A stretch of 64,000 bases of DNA from Pseudoips prasinana (GCA_951640165.1 OX621250.1:19257001-19321000); one strand, 5' to 3'. Positions 12,264 through 24,500 are shown, counted from the stretch's first letter. Numbers and translations are program-made. The notes: generated by a model not told the origin, from the letters alone.

Positions 12264-12540
12264 TGTTGGGGATTCGGCGTAGGCGATAAATGATTCGACT
12301 TCCCTTCGTAAATGCAGCTGTATTTTATTTAAATTCGAGTACATTCGATATATTAGTTATAAAAAATTATAGCTGGCGCTCGTATGGTGGTAGGATTCGT
12401 AATGGACGATACGTGAAGTTCGTTTTTGTTGCTTGTTGTAGCCAGCCCGTAGAGGTCGCAGCTGTCGCTCCTTACTTCATGCTAGTGATGACGTTTTTAT
12501 TGGTGAGTGCGCGCGGCACTCGGTAGATGGCGCGGTAACA
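12264..12540 (-). repeat. BEL/Pao 5' LTR (right copy)
   Basis: A complete 277-bp TG...CA repeat. It contains the 41-bp block missing from the left copy and is followed directly by the ACCAC duplication and the satellite. An AT-rich stretch followed by TTATAAAAAATTATA near 12,355-12,370 lies within it. Confidence 0.92.
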
Positions 12541-13261
12541 ACCACCTAGAACTTACTTCATGCTGTTACATTGCTTGGTGTCGGTGTGCGTGCGCATCGT
12601 AAAAATTCACTCTCATCATTTTTGTCCATCGCGCGTGCCGTGCCGTGCCGTTCCGTTCCGTGCCATTTCGTTTCGTTTCGTGTCGTTTCGTTTCGTTTCG
12701 TGTCGTTTCGTTTCGTTTCGTTTCGTTTCGTTTCTTTTCGTTTCGTTTCGTTTCGTTTCGTTTCGTTTTGTTTCGTTTCGTTTCGTTTCGTTTCGTTTCG
12801 TTTCGTTTCGTTTCGTTTCGTTTCGTTTCGTTTCGTTTCGTTTCGTTACGTTTCGTTTCGTATCGTTTCAATTCGTTTCGTTTCGTTTCGTTTCGTTCCG
12901 TTCCGTTCCGTTCCGTTTCGTTTCAGTTATCAATTTTCATACCACCTAGAACTAACTTCATGCTGTTATTTTTATACCACCTAGAACTAATTTCAAGCTG
13001 TTAAATTGTTTGGTGTCGGTGTGCGCACGCATCGTAAAAATTCACTCTCATCATTTTTGTCCATCGCGCGTGCCGTGCCGTGCCGTTCCGTTCCGTGCCG
13101 TATCGTTTCGTTTCGTTTCGTGTCGTTTAGTTTCGTTTCGTTTCGTTTCGTTTCGTGTCGTTTCGTTTCGTTTCGTTTCGTTTCGTTTCGTTTCGTTTCG
13201 TTTCGTTTCGTTTCAATTCGTTTCGTTTCGTTGGTTCCGTTCCGTTCCGTTTCGTTCCGTT

Positions 13262-13302
13262 CCGTTCTTAATATACAACTTCAAGTTGTATATTAAGAAC
13301 GG
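13262..13302. repeat. 41-bp perfect palindrome inside a satellite unit
   Basis: The tract border CCGTTCTTAATATACAACTT is followed by one C and then by its exact reverse complement. The unit then resumes with a partial duplication of TAGTTATCAA. It looks like a local fold-back copying event. Confidence 0.9.
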
Positions 13303-16022
13303 ATACATACATAGTTATCAATAGTTATCAATTTTCATACCACCTAGAACTAACTTCATGCTGTTATTTTTATACCACCTAGAATTAACTTCATGCTGTT
13401 ATTTTTATACCACCTACAACTAACTTCATGCTGTTAAATTGTTTGGTGTCGGTGTGCGCGCGCATCGTAAAAATTCACTCTCATCATTTTTCTCCATCGC
13501 GCGTGCCGTGCCGTGCCGTTCCGTTCCGTTCCGTTCCATTCCGTTCCGCTCCGTGCCGTTCCGTGCCGTGCCGTGCCGTGCCGTGCCGTTCGGTTCCGTT
13601 CTTAATATACAACTTTAACAAAGTTATCAATTTTCATACCATCATCGTAAAAATTCACTCTCATCATTTTTCTCCATCGCGCGTGCCGTGCCGTTATTTT
13701 TATACCACCTGGAACTAACTTCATGCTGTAAATTGTTTGGTGTCGGTGTGCGCGCGCATCGTAAAAATTCACTCTCATCATTTTTCTCCATCGCGCGTGC
13801 CATGCCGTGCCGTTCCGTGCCGTTCCGTTCCGTGCCGTGCCGTTCCGTTCCGTTCCGTTTCGTTTCGTTCCGTTCCGTTCCGTTCCGTTTAGTTCCGTTC
13901 CGTTCTTAATATACAACTTGAACATAGTTATCAATTTTCATACCACCTCGAACTAACTTCATGCTGTTAAATTGTTTGGTGTCGGTGTGCGCGCGCATCG
14001 TTAAATTCACTCTCATCATTTTTCTCCATCGCGCGTGCCGTGCCGTGCCGTTCCGTTCCGTTCCGTTCCGTTCCGTTCCGTGCCGTTCCGTGCCGTGCCG
14101 TACCGTGCCGTGCCATGCCGTTCCGTTCCGTTCTTAATATACAACTTGAAGTTTGTTTCGTTTCGTTTCGTTCCGTTCCGTTCCGTTTTGTTACAGTTAT
14201 CAATTTTCATACCACCTAGAACTAACTTCATGCTGTTATTTTTATACCACCTAGAACTAACTTCAAGCTGTTAAATTGTTTGGTGTCGGTGTGCGCACTT
14301 ATCTTAAAAATTCACTTTCATCATTTTTCTCCATCGCGCGTGCCGTGCCGTGCCGTGCCGTGCCGTGCCGTGCCGTTCCGTGCCGTTCCGTTCCGTTCCG
14401 TTCCGTTCCGTTCCGTTTCGTTTCGTTCCGTTCCGTTTCGTTCCGTTCCGTTCTTAATATACAACTTGAACATAGTTATCAATTTTCATACCACCTAGAA
14501 CTAACTTCATGCTGTTATTTTTATACCACCTAGAACTAACTTCATGCTGTTACAATGTTTGGTGTCGGTGTGCGCGCGCATCGTAAAAACTCACTCTCAT
14601 CATTTTTCTCCATCGCGCGTGCCGTGCCGTGCCGTTCCGTGCCGTTCCGTTCCGTGCTGTTTCGTTTCGTTTAGTTTCGTTTCGTTTCGTTTCGTTTCGT
14701 TTCGATCCGTTTCGTTTCGTTCCGTTCCGTTCCGATCCGTTCTCAATATACAACTTGAACATAGTTATCAATTTTCATACCACCTAGAACTAACTTCATG
14801 CTGTTATTTTTATAAATTTCCGTTCCGTGCCGTACCGTCCGTTCCGTTCCGTTCCGTTCCGGTCCGTTCCGATCCGATCCGTTTCGTTTCGTTCCGTTCC
14901 GTTCCGTTTCGTTCCGTTCCGTTCTCAATATACAACTTGAACATAGTTATCAATTTTCATACCACCTAGAACTAACTTCATGCTGTTATTTTTATACCAC
15001 CTAGAACTAACTTCATGCTGTTACATTGTTTGGTGTCGGTGTGCGCGCGCATCGTAAAAATTCACTCTCACCCTTTTTTCCATCGCGCGTGCCGTGCCGT
15101 GCCGTTCCGTACCGTTCCGTTCCGTGCCGTTTCGTTTCGTTTCGTTCCGTTCCGTTTCGTTCCGTTCCGTTCTTAATATACAACTTGAACATAGTTATCA
15201 ATTTTCATACCACCTAGAACTAACTTCATGCTGTTATTTTTATACCACCTAGAACTAACTTCATGCTGTTACAATGTTTGGTGTCGGTGTGCGCGCGCAT
15301 CGTAAAAACTCACTCTCATCATTTTTCTCCATCGCGCGTGCCGTGCCGTGCCGTTCCGTGCCGTTCCGTTCCGTGCTGTTTCGTTTCGTTTAGTTTCGTT
15401 TCGTTTCGATCCGTTTCGTTTCGTTCCGTTCCGTTCCGATCCGTTCTCAATATACAACTTGAACATAGTTATCAATTTTCATACCACCTAGAACTAACTT
15501 CATGCTGTTATTTTTATAAATTTCCGTTCCGTGCCGTACCGTCCGTTCCGTTCCGTTCCGTTCCGGTCCGTTCCGATCCGATCCGTTTCGTTTCGTTCCG
15601 TTCCGTTCCGTTTCGTTCCGTTCCGTTCTCAATATACAACTTGAACATAGTTATCAATTTTCATACCACCTAGAACTAACTTCATGCTGTTATTTTTATA
15701 CCACCTAGAACTAACTTCATGCTGTTACATTGTTTGGTGTCGGTGTGCGCGCGCATCGTAAAAATTCACTCTCACCCTTTTTTCCATCGCGCGTGCCGTG
15801 CCGTGCCGTTCCGTACCGTTCCGTTCCGTGCCGTTTCGTTTCGTTTCGTTTCGTTTCGTTTCGTTTCGTTTCGTTTCTTTTCGTTTCGTTTCGTTTCGTT
15901 TCGTTTCGTTTCGTTTCGTTTCGTTCCGTTTCGTTTCGTTTCGTTTCGTTCGGTTCCGTTCTTTATATACAACTTGAACATAGTTATCAATTTTCATACC
16001 ACCTAGAACTAACTTCATGCTC

Positions 16023-16065
16023 TTAAAACGACGGTCGCGCTTTAATGCTACCACCGGATCCAATG
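16023..16065 (-). repeat. 43-bp LINE 3' UTR fragment within a satellite unit
   Basis: The module is broken after CTTCATGCTC by a stretch ending ACCACCGGATCCAATG that matches the 3' UTR of the LINE (compare 7,430-7,472 and 50,240-50,282). The satellite then resumes at the GTTTGGTATCGG point. There is no tail or clear target duplication. Confidence 0.85.
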
Positions 16066-17652
16066 AATTTGTTTGGTATCGGTGTGCGCGCGCATCGTAA
16101 AAATTCACTCTCATCATTTTTCTCCATCGCACGTGCCGTGCCGTGCCGTTCCGTTCCGTTCCGTGCCCTGCCGTGCCGTGCTGTTTCCGTTCCGTTCCGT
16201 TTCGTTCCGTTCCGTACCGTTACGTTCAGTTCCGTTTCGTTCCGTTCCGTTCCGTTTCGTTTCTTTTCATTTCGTTTCGTTCTGTTCCGTTCTTAATATA
16301 CAACTTGAACATAGTTATCAATTTTCATACCACCTAGAACTAACTTCATGCTGTTATTTTTATACCACTTCGAACTAACTTCATGCTGTTAAATTGTTTG
16401 GTGTCGGTGTGCGCGCGCATCGTAAAAATTCACTCTCATCATTTTTCTACATCGCGCGTGCCGTGCCGTGCCGTTCCGTGCCATTCCGTTCCGTGCCGTT
16501 CCGTTATATTCCGTTTCGTGCCGTTTCGTGCCGTTCCGTGCCGTTCCGTGCCGTTCCGTGCCGTTTCGTGCCGTTCCGTTCTGTTCCGTGCCATTCCGTG
16601 CCGTTCCGTTCCGTTTCGTTTCGTTCCGTTCCGTTCCGTTCCGTTTCGTTTCGTTCTGTTCCGTTCCGTTTCGTTCCGTTCCGTTCTTAATATACAACTT
16701 GAACATAGTTATCAATTTTCATACCACCTAGAACTAACTTCATGCTGTTATTTTTATACCACCTAGAACTAACTTCATGCTGTTAAATTGTTTGGTGTCG
16801 GTGTGCGCGCGCATCGTAAAAATTCACTCTTATCATTTTGCTCCATCGCGCGTGCCGTGCCGTGCCGTGCCGTTCCGTTCCGTTCTTAATATACAACTTG
16901 AACATAGTTATCAATTTTCATACCATCATCGTAAAAATTCACTCTCATCATTTGTCTCCATCGCGCGTGCCGTGCCGTTATTTTTATACACCTAGAACTA
17001 ACTTCATGCTGTTAAATTGTTTGGTGTCGGTGTGCGCGCGCATCGTAAAAATTCACTCTCATCACTTTTCTCCATCGCGCGTGCCATGCCGTGCCGTGCC
17101 GTTCCGTTCCGTTCCGTTCTGTTCCGTTCCGTTCCGTTCCGTTCCGTTCCGTTCCGTTCCGTTACGTTCCGTTCCGTTCCGTTTCGTTTCGCTTCGTTTC
17201 GTTTCGTTTCGTTTCGTTTCGTTTCGTTTCGTTTCGTTCTTTATATACAACTTGAACATAGTTATCAATTTTCATACCACCTAGAACTAACTTCATGCTG
17301 TTAAATTGTTTGGTGTCGGTGTGCGCGCGCATCGTAAAAATTCACTCTCATCATTTTTCTCCATCGCCCGTGCCGTGCCGTCCCGTTCCGTGCCGTTCCG
17401 TTCCGTGCCGCTCCGTTCCGTTTCGTTTCGTTTTGTTTTGTTTCGTTCCGTTCCCTTCCGTCCCATGCCGTTCCGTGCCGCTCTGTTCCGTTCCGTTTCG
17501 TTCCGTATCGTTTCGTTTCGTTTTGTTTTGTTTCGTTCCGTTCCGTTCCGTTTCGTTCCGTTCCGTTCTTAATATACAACTTGAACATAGTTATCAATTT
17601 TCATACCATTATCGTAAAAATTCACTCTCATTTTTTTATTCCATCGCGCGTG

Positions 17653-17755
17653 AGTAGTATATTATTGGGCATTCTACCCCACCTGCCGTTCCTCCGGCTC
17701 ACTTCGTTCGCCTTCGTCACTCTCGGTGTGGTAGAATGCCCAATAATATACTACT
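17653..17755. repeat. Terminal palindrome, orientation 1
   Basis: 103 bp: 31-bp arms with one mismatch around a 41-nt centre. The outer half reads GGGCATTCTACCCCACCTGC and the inner half ends GGTGTGGTAGAATGCCC. The same element end at 46647 has the centre inverted. Confidence 0.95.
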
Positions 17756-17904
17756 ATAACTAGCTCTACATATCAACCACTTACCTCGATTAACAAAAGC
17801 AGATCTACGGTTTAAACTCGGTTTCACTACACTACTTTACTGTCATTCTTTCATAGTTTCACTACACATTTCACCACTTTTAAGACCCGAAATTATTACT
17901 TCTA
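17653..17904 (+). repeat. Polinton copy 1 left terminal inverted repeat
   Basis: About 252 bp match the reverse complement of 37144-37344. The right copy lacks about 70 bp in the middle (roughly 17,788-17,858). The terminal palindrome 17653-17755 is part of it. Confidence 0.92.
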
Positions 17905-17960
17905 CTAAAGAGTAATAACTTAATGTATTCCTAATTTAAATCTACATGAAACGTGGTAAG

Positions 17961-18540
17961 CTAAACTTCAGGACAGATTGCCTCATGTCTCTCCACAAAG
18001 TTAGAGATAGCGCCTTACCACAGAGGTTCAACGCACACTCAGTTTATGCGACCAGATTGGTACCGAGGACATCTGAAATTTAGGATATCGTATATATTAA
18101 AATAAAACTTGGGACAGATTGTCACTATGCCTCTCCACAAAAGTAAGAAATAGCGCATACCCATAGGTGCACACACATTCTATTTCCCGTGGCTAGACAT
18201 CCGAAATTTTAATTTTATTTCGTTTCATATAGATGAAATTTACACGTTTATTAAACAAGTAAATGTGTCGGCTGTCTGAACCGATGACCTAAACTCCAGG
18301 ACAGATTGCCTCATGTCTCTCCACAAAGTTAGAGATAGCGCCTTACCACAGAGGTTCAACGCACACTCAGATTATGCGACCAGATTGGTACCGAGGACAT
18401 CTGAATTTTAGGTTACCGCATACATTAAACTAAACTTCATGTCTCTCCACAAAGTTAGAGATAGCGCATTACCACAAAGTTCAACGCATACTCAGTTTAT
18501 GCGACCAGATTGGTACCGAGGACATCCGAAATTTTATTTA
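17961..18540 (+). repeat. Four subterminal direct repeats of the Polinton left end
   Basis: Four related units of about 105-140 bp start near 17961, 18103, 18289 and 18433. Units 1, 3 and 4 share CATGTCTCTCCACAAAG, AGATAGCGC and GCGACCAGATTGGTACCGAG. Unit 2 is diverged (ATGCCTCTCCACAAAAG). They recur in the same order at about 46,960-47,535 and 52,999-53,580. No frame runs through them. A role as protein-binding or origin sites is inference. Confidence 0.85.
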
Positions 18541-18638
18541 ATACATTCACCCAGACGACACTACTTACACGTTAATGAACAAGTCACGTCACGTCACGTC
18601 TTGTACTGATCAGGCAACTGTTACGAGTGGGTGTAAAT

Positions 18639-19087
18639 TAGAGTTGTGTCGCTCGCGAGCGAAAGATATAAATGATATATAATCCTGCCCAAAGAGCGAG
18701 TATATCAATCGCTCACCAGTTCCTAAACTATATCTTTATATCCGAATCATAAGAATTATTTTGGATGAACTCAAACCGACACAGACTAGATGAGTTAAAG
18801 ATACATCGCTCCCTTGTGAAAGAGAGAGATAGTCGTTCCAACTGCGCGTGTGTATCTAAGTGAGCGGGAATCGAAAGAATAGCAGAAAGAAGTCTACGTT
18901 ATAGTTTGGTACTAAAGCACAAAATGGTTTGCGTTACGTATCAAATTTCCCGTTGCATTTTGTAAACATTTTGTATATTGAACTAAATAAATAGTGTTAT
19001 TGTACAATTTTATTTTAAGTGGCTATTGTTTTTAATATTATTTAGCGTCTCGCGTGATTTGCCCCGTGTGTGCAATTTAATGTATAA
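18639..19087. other. 449-bp insert flanked by 45-bp direct repeats
   Basis: Identical 45-bp copies (TCACGTCTTGTACTGATCAG ... GGGTGTAAAT) lie at 18594-18638 and 19088-19132. Polinton copy 2 has a single copy at 53634-53678 and no insert. The insert starts TAGAGTTGTGTCGCTCGCGA, including a 14-bp palindrome TCGCTCGCGAGCGA, and has no long open frame. The same sequence in the fragment at 46,647 continues past this insert's right end, so this is not a simple complete transposon. Confidence 0.85.
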
Positions 19088-19132
19088 TCACGTCTTGTAC
19101 TGATCAGGCAACTGTTACGAGTGGGTGTAAAT

Positions 19133-20480
19133 GAGCCTTTAGTCTGCAAAACTGCAAAATTGCAAGTAGCAATAACTTGCTGCGCATATTTTGTTGTGTG
19201 TAATTTCCATGCGAACCTTTGTATAATATGCAAGATAAGCACTGCGCTTGTTGCAAACATTGATTAAATTTGTCTTATGCAGGACTTCCTATGTTCATAA
19301 AATAGGTACTTCAGTTTCGGTACGGCACACTCATCTTGGAAATTACTTTATTGTAATAATTATGACCTTTATGAATTTGTAGTTAGAATAAATAAATATG
19401 TGTATAAAAATACATAACTTTTTTGTCTAGTGATTAATAATAATTATTTATTTATTTCTCTCTCACACAGAAAGGTTTACAAAGGATAAAAGAAAACAAT
19501 TGTTTAGAAATACGACTTTATTAATATACTATACTTATATTTCTATTATAGATGATGGTTTTATATTTGCAGTTTGACTGCAACATACGTAATAAACTAG
19601 TTTTGGTACACGTATCCGTTCAAAACTTTTCTGCACATAAATTATCTCTAATGCAACTTATTGATTGATGACGCTGACGTCATCCCTATATGATCAAAGT
19701 ACAGGTTAAGTTCGACTCTGCGAATAACTCTGGTAGCAAATAGGCTTATGTAAATTTCTAGGTTCGAGTCCCTATCGCAATCCCTTTTCCAATAAGTTAA
19801 TAATTAAGTTAATAAACTCGTTCAGCATGCGTTAGTACCCTAAGTATTATAATTATATAAATGTGTCTAGTAATGTAATCACCGAATATTTGTTCCAGAT
19901 TTTTTTCACAGACTTAAATAATGTGTCACAAAAATCTATTATTTAAAACCGTGCATAATGATGTCTTGTAATTATTTTTTAAATAAACACACATACAGAA
20001 ATTAAATAAATAGTAGTCATTGGTAGTAATCATAGATACCTAACGCCACCTTTGTCGGTGTCGAACAATATATATTATGCTGGTTTATATTTCATTTCTC
20101 ACGATAACATTGCATTTTGACGGAATCAATATAACGATTTAAATGGACGTAACTGACATAAGTTAGTAATAGAATTGTAATGCTAAGATTTAAGGTTTAA
20201 TTTTGTAATGAGGTTAAATTTGCTGAGATGGTATTTTTCTTTACTTAAATTCGATTAATTTATATGAAAATTCACATTCGCTCCAGCGTCTTCTAGTGAC
20301 AAGCTCCACAGTTTATTGTCAATTACGAATACCGAATACTTCCATAAAATGTACGTACGTATTTTTTTAATAATTATGTTATTTCAGTGTCCTTGTGTTT
20401 CATAAGTCGAGCGTTCATTGTTCTAATCTTCTTTACAGATATTTTTTATTTGAAATTAATTGTTGTGTATTCGATTACAG
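19133..20480. other. Non-coding left-arm region of Polinton copy 1
   Basis: This AT-rich sequence is conserved in copy 2 (53679-55204) but has no convincing coding frame. Short frames here do not keep codon structure between copies. It probably holds the promoter and first exon(s) of the spliced gene that follows. Copy 2 has a MITE within it that is absent here, near 20,025. Confidence 0.7.
19702..19790 (+). other. tRNA-like / Pol III B-box-like motif
   Basis: CTAGGTTCGAGTCCCTA contains GGTTCGAGTCC, a perfect RNA polymerase III B-box match, followed by CCCTTTTCC, a possible terminator. A weaker GTTCGACTC lies just upstream. The surroundings do not fold into a full cloverleaf by eye (the T-stem is weak), so this may be a decayed tRNA or SINE head. 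It is conserved in copy 2 near 54,230-54,310. Confidence 0.3.
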
Positions 20481-21279
20481 GTCTGACTCCGAATCAGAAT
20501 ACACACGTCGTGCACCCGAGGCGGCAAAGGTGCAGCCAAAAAAGGTAATTTCTATTATTGCTTGTCTTTAGGTATTTGTGTATTTTATTCCAATAAGAGT
20601 GTTATACGTTAGTAGTGGATTAATTTTTATACTTAAAAACAGAGACACAATCCAATGATTCATAATCTTTATTCCATTGGTTCTTTTTGATAGAACGTTT
20701 TCAAGGTGCTGTTATTGTAATATTTATTTGTCATAAAAAGTAGTTTTTACACAAGTTTTCTTATATTCTACGTATTATTACTATGTATATAATTATGTAT
20801 GTGTCTTATATTAGCATCTGCTACTGAATTAGGCTTGTGGCGTGTATTTCATCACCCTGGTAACTACATAATATTACGCAATAGAATTGATGATAAGGTA
20901 CTTATATTATTTTATTTTTTACAGTAAAAAACAACATAGCTCGGACCTCTTCGGTCTAGAGGATAGCGAGTATCGCGCACCGGCAACCGGCAGCGAGGAC
21001 CTCACGTCGTCTCTCGTGAGCCGAGTCGCTAACGGGAAGTTGCGGCGGGCGGTGAACGTTGTGGGTGACTTTTACGTGGAGGTAAAAGTATATAATAAGT
21101 CCGATGCAGCGTCCACGACTCCACTTGATCGGTGGAAAAAATCCTTAGTGGCACTTAAAGTGCAATTAAATAAGGATACTCCGCAGTGGGACGCGCTGCA
21201 GACATTTATGAGACGGGCTCATGTAATGTTTCAAGACTCGGAGCCCGTCTTTTACAGTGATAACATTAATATAAAATAA
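20481..21279 (+). pseudogene. Two-exon Polinton gene of unknown function, broken in copy 1
   Basis: Exon A (20481-20544) follows an acceptor (CGATTACAG). Exon B follows TTTTTTACAG at about 20,925 and ends at 21279. The protein is recognisable in copy 2 (55205-56065). Here a 62-bp deletion at the end of exon A leaves a GT donor but shifts the phase, so the spliced product would stop at the first exon B codon. Exon B encodes about 117 residues (SSDLFGLEDSEYRAPATGS ... SEPVFYSDNINIK), nearly identical to copy 2. No family is recognised. Confidence 0.6.
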
Positions 21280-21525
21280 TATAATAATTATTATTTTATA
21301 TTTTTGTTATCAGTTTATTTTAAGGCTAGGCTAGGTTTAGGTTAACTGTTACAATTATAAGTTTGTAATATGTTCTTCTATAAGATAACAAATAAATAAA
21401 TAATTTGTAAGTATCTTTTGTTTGTGCTGTTAATCTAAAACTTGCTCTATTTTACGTGGACATAAGACTAAATAATAAAATACACAAATTAAAATACCTA
21501 CACACATTAATAATAATACACAAAA

Positions 21526-24500
21526 ATGCCTTTCTGTACTGTTTGCAATACATCCGTTGAGCGCAGTCAGTGGACAGGTCACCTACGCAGTACTAATCAT
21601 AAATACAAAAATATTTCGTATTTTTGCGAAGGTGTTGAAATAATACAAGCTGCTTTTCGTAATCGTATAGCTTCGTATAGAGTTGCCGATCCGTCTGAGA
21701 ATTACTGTCCTAAATCATTTTTAAATATTGTTCAAGACAAAATTAAAACATTAATTAATATGTCTCTTAAAGATCACACTAGTATAAAAGTTAATTTCGA
21801 ATATTTTGCTATGTTTTTGATGGTTAAAAATGATTGTCAAGAGATGAAATCATTTTCCACTAAAAATTTCACTTTGCATCAGAATTATGAATTTATACCA
21901 TTATTGTCTCAAGTTAAAAACACTTTAGCAAAAAAGATAGAAGAATTTCAAGACCGTGACAGTGGATGGACGTTCTTGTACAGTTCTCATTTGGAAGTCA
22001 ATGTCAACAAATATCAACCTTTGAGCGGTTCAGGCTTTATCGAATTGCCTGCTGCTATAAAATCGAAAAAAGCATGCGTTAATATACGCAATAACGATGA
22101 ATATTGTTTTTTATGGTCAGTAGTTGCCGCTTTATATCCAGCTAAAAGTCATCCTGAAAGAGTATCATCTTATCCTGATTTTCGAAACGTGTTAAATGTA
22201 AAGGACATATCATTTCCATTAAGTTTCTCAGATGTTGAGCGGTTCGAGTTAAATAACCCTAATTTGTGTATTTACATCTATGGTTTAAAAAATAATATCG
22301 TCACGGGACCGCTGTACAACCCAAAAGCTTTGAAAGGAATAGTAATTCATTTACTTTACTTAGAAAAGGACTATTTGGCACATTACTGTTTCATTAAGGA
22401 CTTGCCACGACTTGTTAAGAGTCAAATATCAAAACACCACGGTAAACTTTACCTTTGTGATGATTGTTTAATATTTTTTAATTCAAATGATGATCTTAGT
22501 TCGCATAGTTGTGGGGGTATTGTCACTGAACTACCTCCAAAGGGTTCCTTTATACAGTTTGAAAATTAGAATAGAAAGCAAATTGTACCATTTGTTATAT
22601 ATGCGAATTTTGAAACAATGCTTGAACGGTACGAATCTTGTGACCCTGATCCAACTAAAGCGAGCACAGTAACACGTCAGCGACACGTGCCAGTAGCTTA
22701 CGGTTATCATATTACGTGTGCTATAGACGAACGCTACAATCGTTACGTTTCATATCGCGGTTCGGATTGTGTACCAAATTTTGTAAAGTCTATCTATAAA
22801 GATGCGCAAAAAATTCATAATATTTAAAAAAATAATGTTCCTATTATTTACACCGACGAAAATGCTCGCGACTTTGAAAACGCGATAACATGCCACATTT
22901 GCGAGCACTTCTTGTTCGGTGATAGAGTTCGTGATCATTGTCTTTTAACAGGTAAATATCGCGGTGCAGCTCACAGCTATTGTAACTTACAATTTAAATT
23001 ACCTAAATTTTTGCATGTGTTTTTTCATAATTTATCTGGTTATGATTGTCACCTATTCATAAAAGAATTAGGTGGAGCTCCTGGAACTATTAAAATAATA
23101 CCTAAAACAAAAGAAAACTATATTTCATTTACAAATTTTATTCCGATTTCCTCCGAGGAAAGCATACAGGTCCGGTTTGTAGATTCTTTTAAGTTTTAGG
23201 AACCAGCTTAGAATAGTTGGTCAGTACAATGAAAGAACAAGAGTTTCATCAATTAAAATCTTATTTTCCTGACAAAAGCGAATTTGACCTACTTACCCGT
23301 AAAGGGGTATATCCGTACGACTATATGTGTCAATGGGAACGTTATGAAGATACGTGTTTGCCTTCTAAAAAATGCTTTTATAACTCTTTGAGTAATAAGC
23401 CCATTTCCGACGCAGATTATGCACATGCTTGGTCTGTTTGGTCTGTATTTAATATCCAAAATATGGGTATGTATACAGATTTGTATCTTAAAACCGACGT
23501 TCTATTGCTAACAGATGTATTTGAAAATTTTCGTAAAACTTGTAAACGACACTATAATCTGGATCCCGCATTTTATCTTACAGCACCAAGTTTATCTTTT
23601 GATGCAATGCTTTTAAAAACCGGAGTTCAATTAGAATTGATAAGTGATGTTGAAATTTTTAGAATGATACAAAAAGGTATTCGTGGTGGTGTTTGTATGT
23701 GCTCCAAAAGGCACATTAAAGCCAATAATAAATATTTAGATACCTATGATCCATCCCATCCAGAATCGCTTATCATTTATTTAGACTGTAACAATTTATA
23801 CGGCTATAGCATGTGTCAATCCCTACCCTATTCTGACTTCAGATTAATGAATAATCAAGAAATAGAACTTTTAAAATTAAACTTAACTGACATTAGTGAT
23901 ACTGCGGAAAATGGTTACATTCTTAAAGTAGATCTAATATATCCAAAGAATTTGCACATTGAACACAATGACTTTCCATTTTGTCCAGAAAAATGTTTAC
24001 CACCTGGTGGTAAGAATAGAAAACTAATACCCAATTTGTACGATAAATATCACTATGTTATTCATTATGTACATTTAAAAAAATGCTTACAGCATGGTTT
24101 AGTATTGAGAAAAATCCACCGTGCTATTACATTTAAGCAAAGTTGTTTTTTAAAGCAATATATTGATATTAATACTCAGTTACGACAAAAAGCAGAGTCA
24201 ACGTTTGAACATGATTTTTTCAAATTATTAAACAATAGTATCTTTGGAAAGACGTTAGAAAATAATGAAAATCGAATAGATGTGAAGTTAGTGAACAAGT
24301 GGTGTGATTTAAGCAATAAAACCAAAAAGACTATTTGTGCTGAAAAATTAATAGCCAGCCCATATTTTCACAGCGCCTCTGTATTTTCTGATGATCTAGT
24401 AGCAATTCAAATGAAACCTTCGCATATTGTTCTTAATAAACCGATATACATAGGGTTTACTGTATTAGAACTATCTAAGACTCACATGTATGATTTCCAC

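Larger units (their letters stand above)
6380..12540 (-). mobile_element. BEL/Pao LTR retrotransposon, decayed, inserted in the satellite
   Basis: Both ends carry a TG...CA long terminal repeat (6380-6617 and 12264-12540). The 5-bp duplication ACCAC at 6375-6379 and 12541-12545 shows one insertion into the satellite sequence TATACCACCTAG. The element runs on the minus strand in the order Gag, aspartic protease, reverse transcriptase, RNase H, integrase. That order, with DUF1759-like Gag and a DUF5641-like integrase tail, is typical of BEL/Pao. Frameshifts separate most domains, Gag seems to lack a zinc knuckle, and a LINE end interrupts the integrase, so the copy is dead. Confidence 0.93.
12546..17646 (+). 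repeat. Complex satellite array, block 2
   Basis: This continues the satellite split by the BEL element, with the same module and pentanucleotide tracts. Near-identical larger units of about 700 bp recur (for example 14,544-15,250 against 15,263-15,960, which differ mainly by tract length and a few bases), so parts of the array were duplicated recently. No gene is seen. Confidence 0.95.

Noticed and set aside
1..17646. CRISPR array or other prokaryotic repeat system
   Set aside because: Unit sizes vary widely, no spacer-repeat regularity, and the context is a eukaryotic satellite.
18586..18600. CACGT run as a regulatory E-box-like array
   Set aside because: A short variable tandem repeat (one copy more in copy 2); no further support.
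19042..19260. 72-aa minus-strand frame in the Polinton left arm (MFATSAVLIL...)
   Set aside because: It crosses the border of the 449-bp insert, and in copy 2 the frame end differs; no domain or codon conservation.
21280..21525. Coding sequence between the spliced gene and the polymerase
   Set aside because: Only AT-rich sequence with AATAAA-like signals; no conserved frame.
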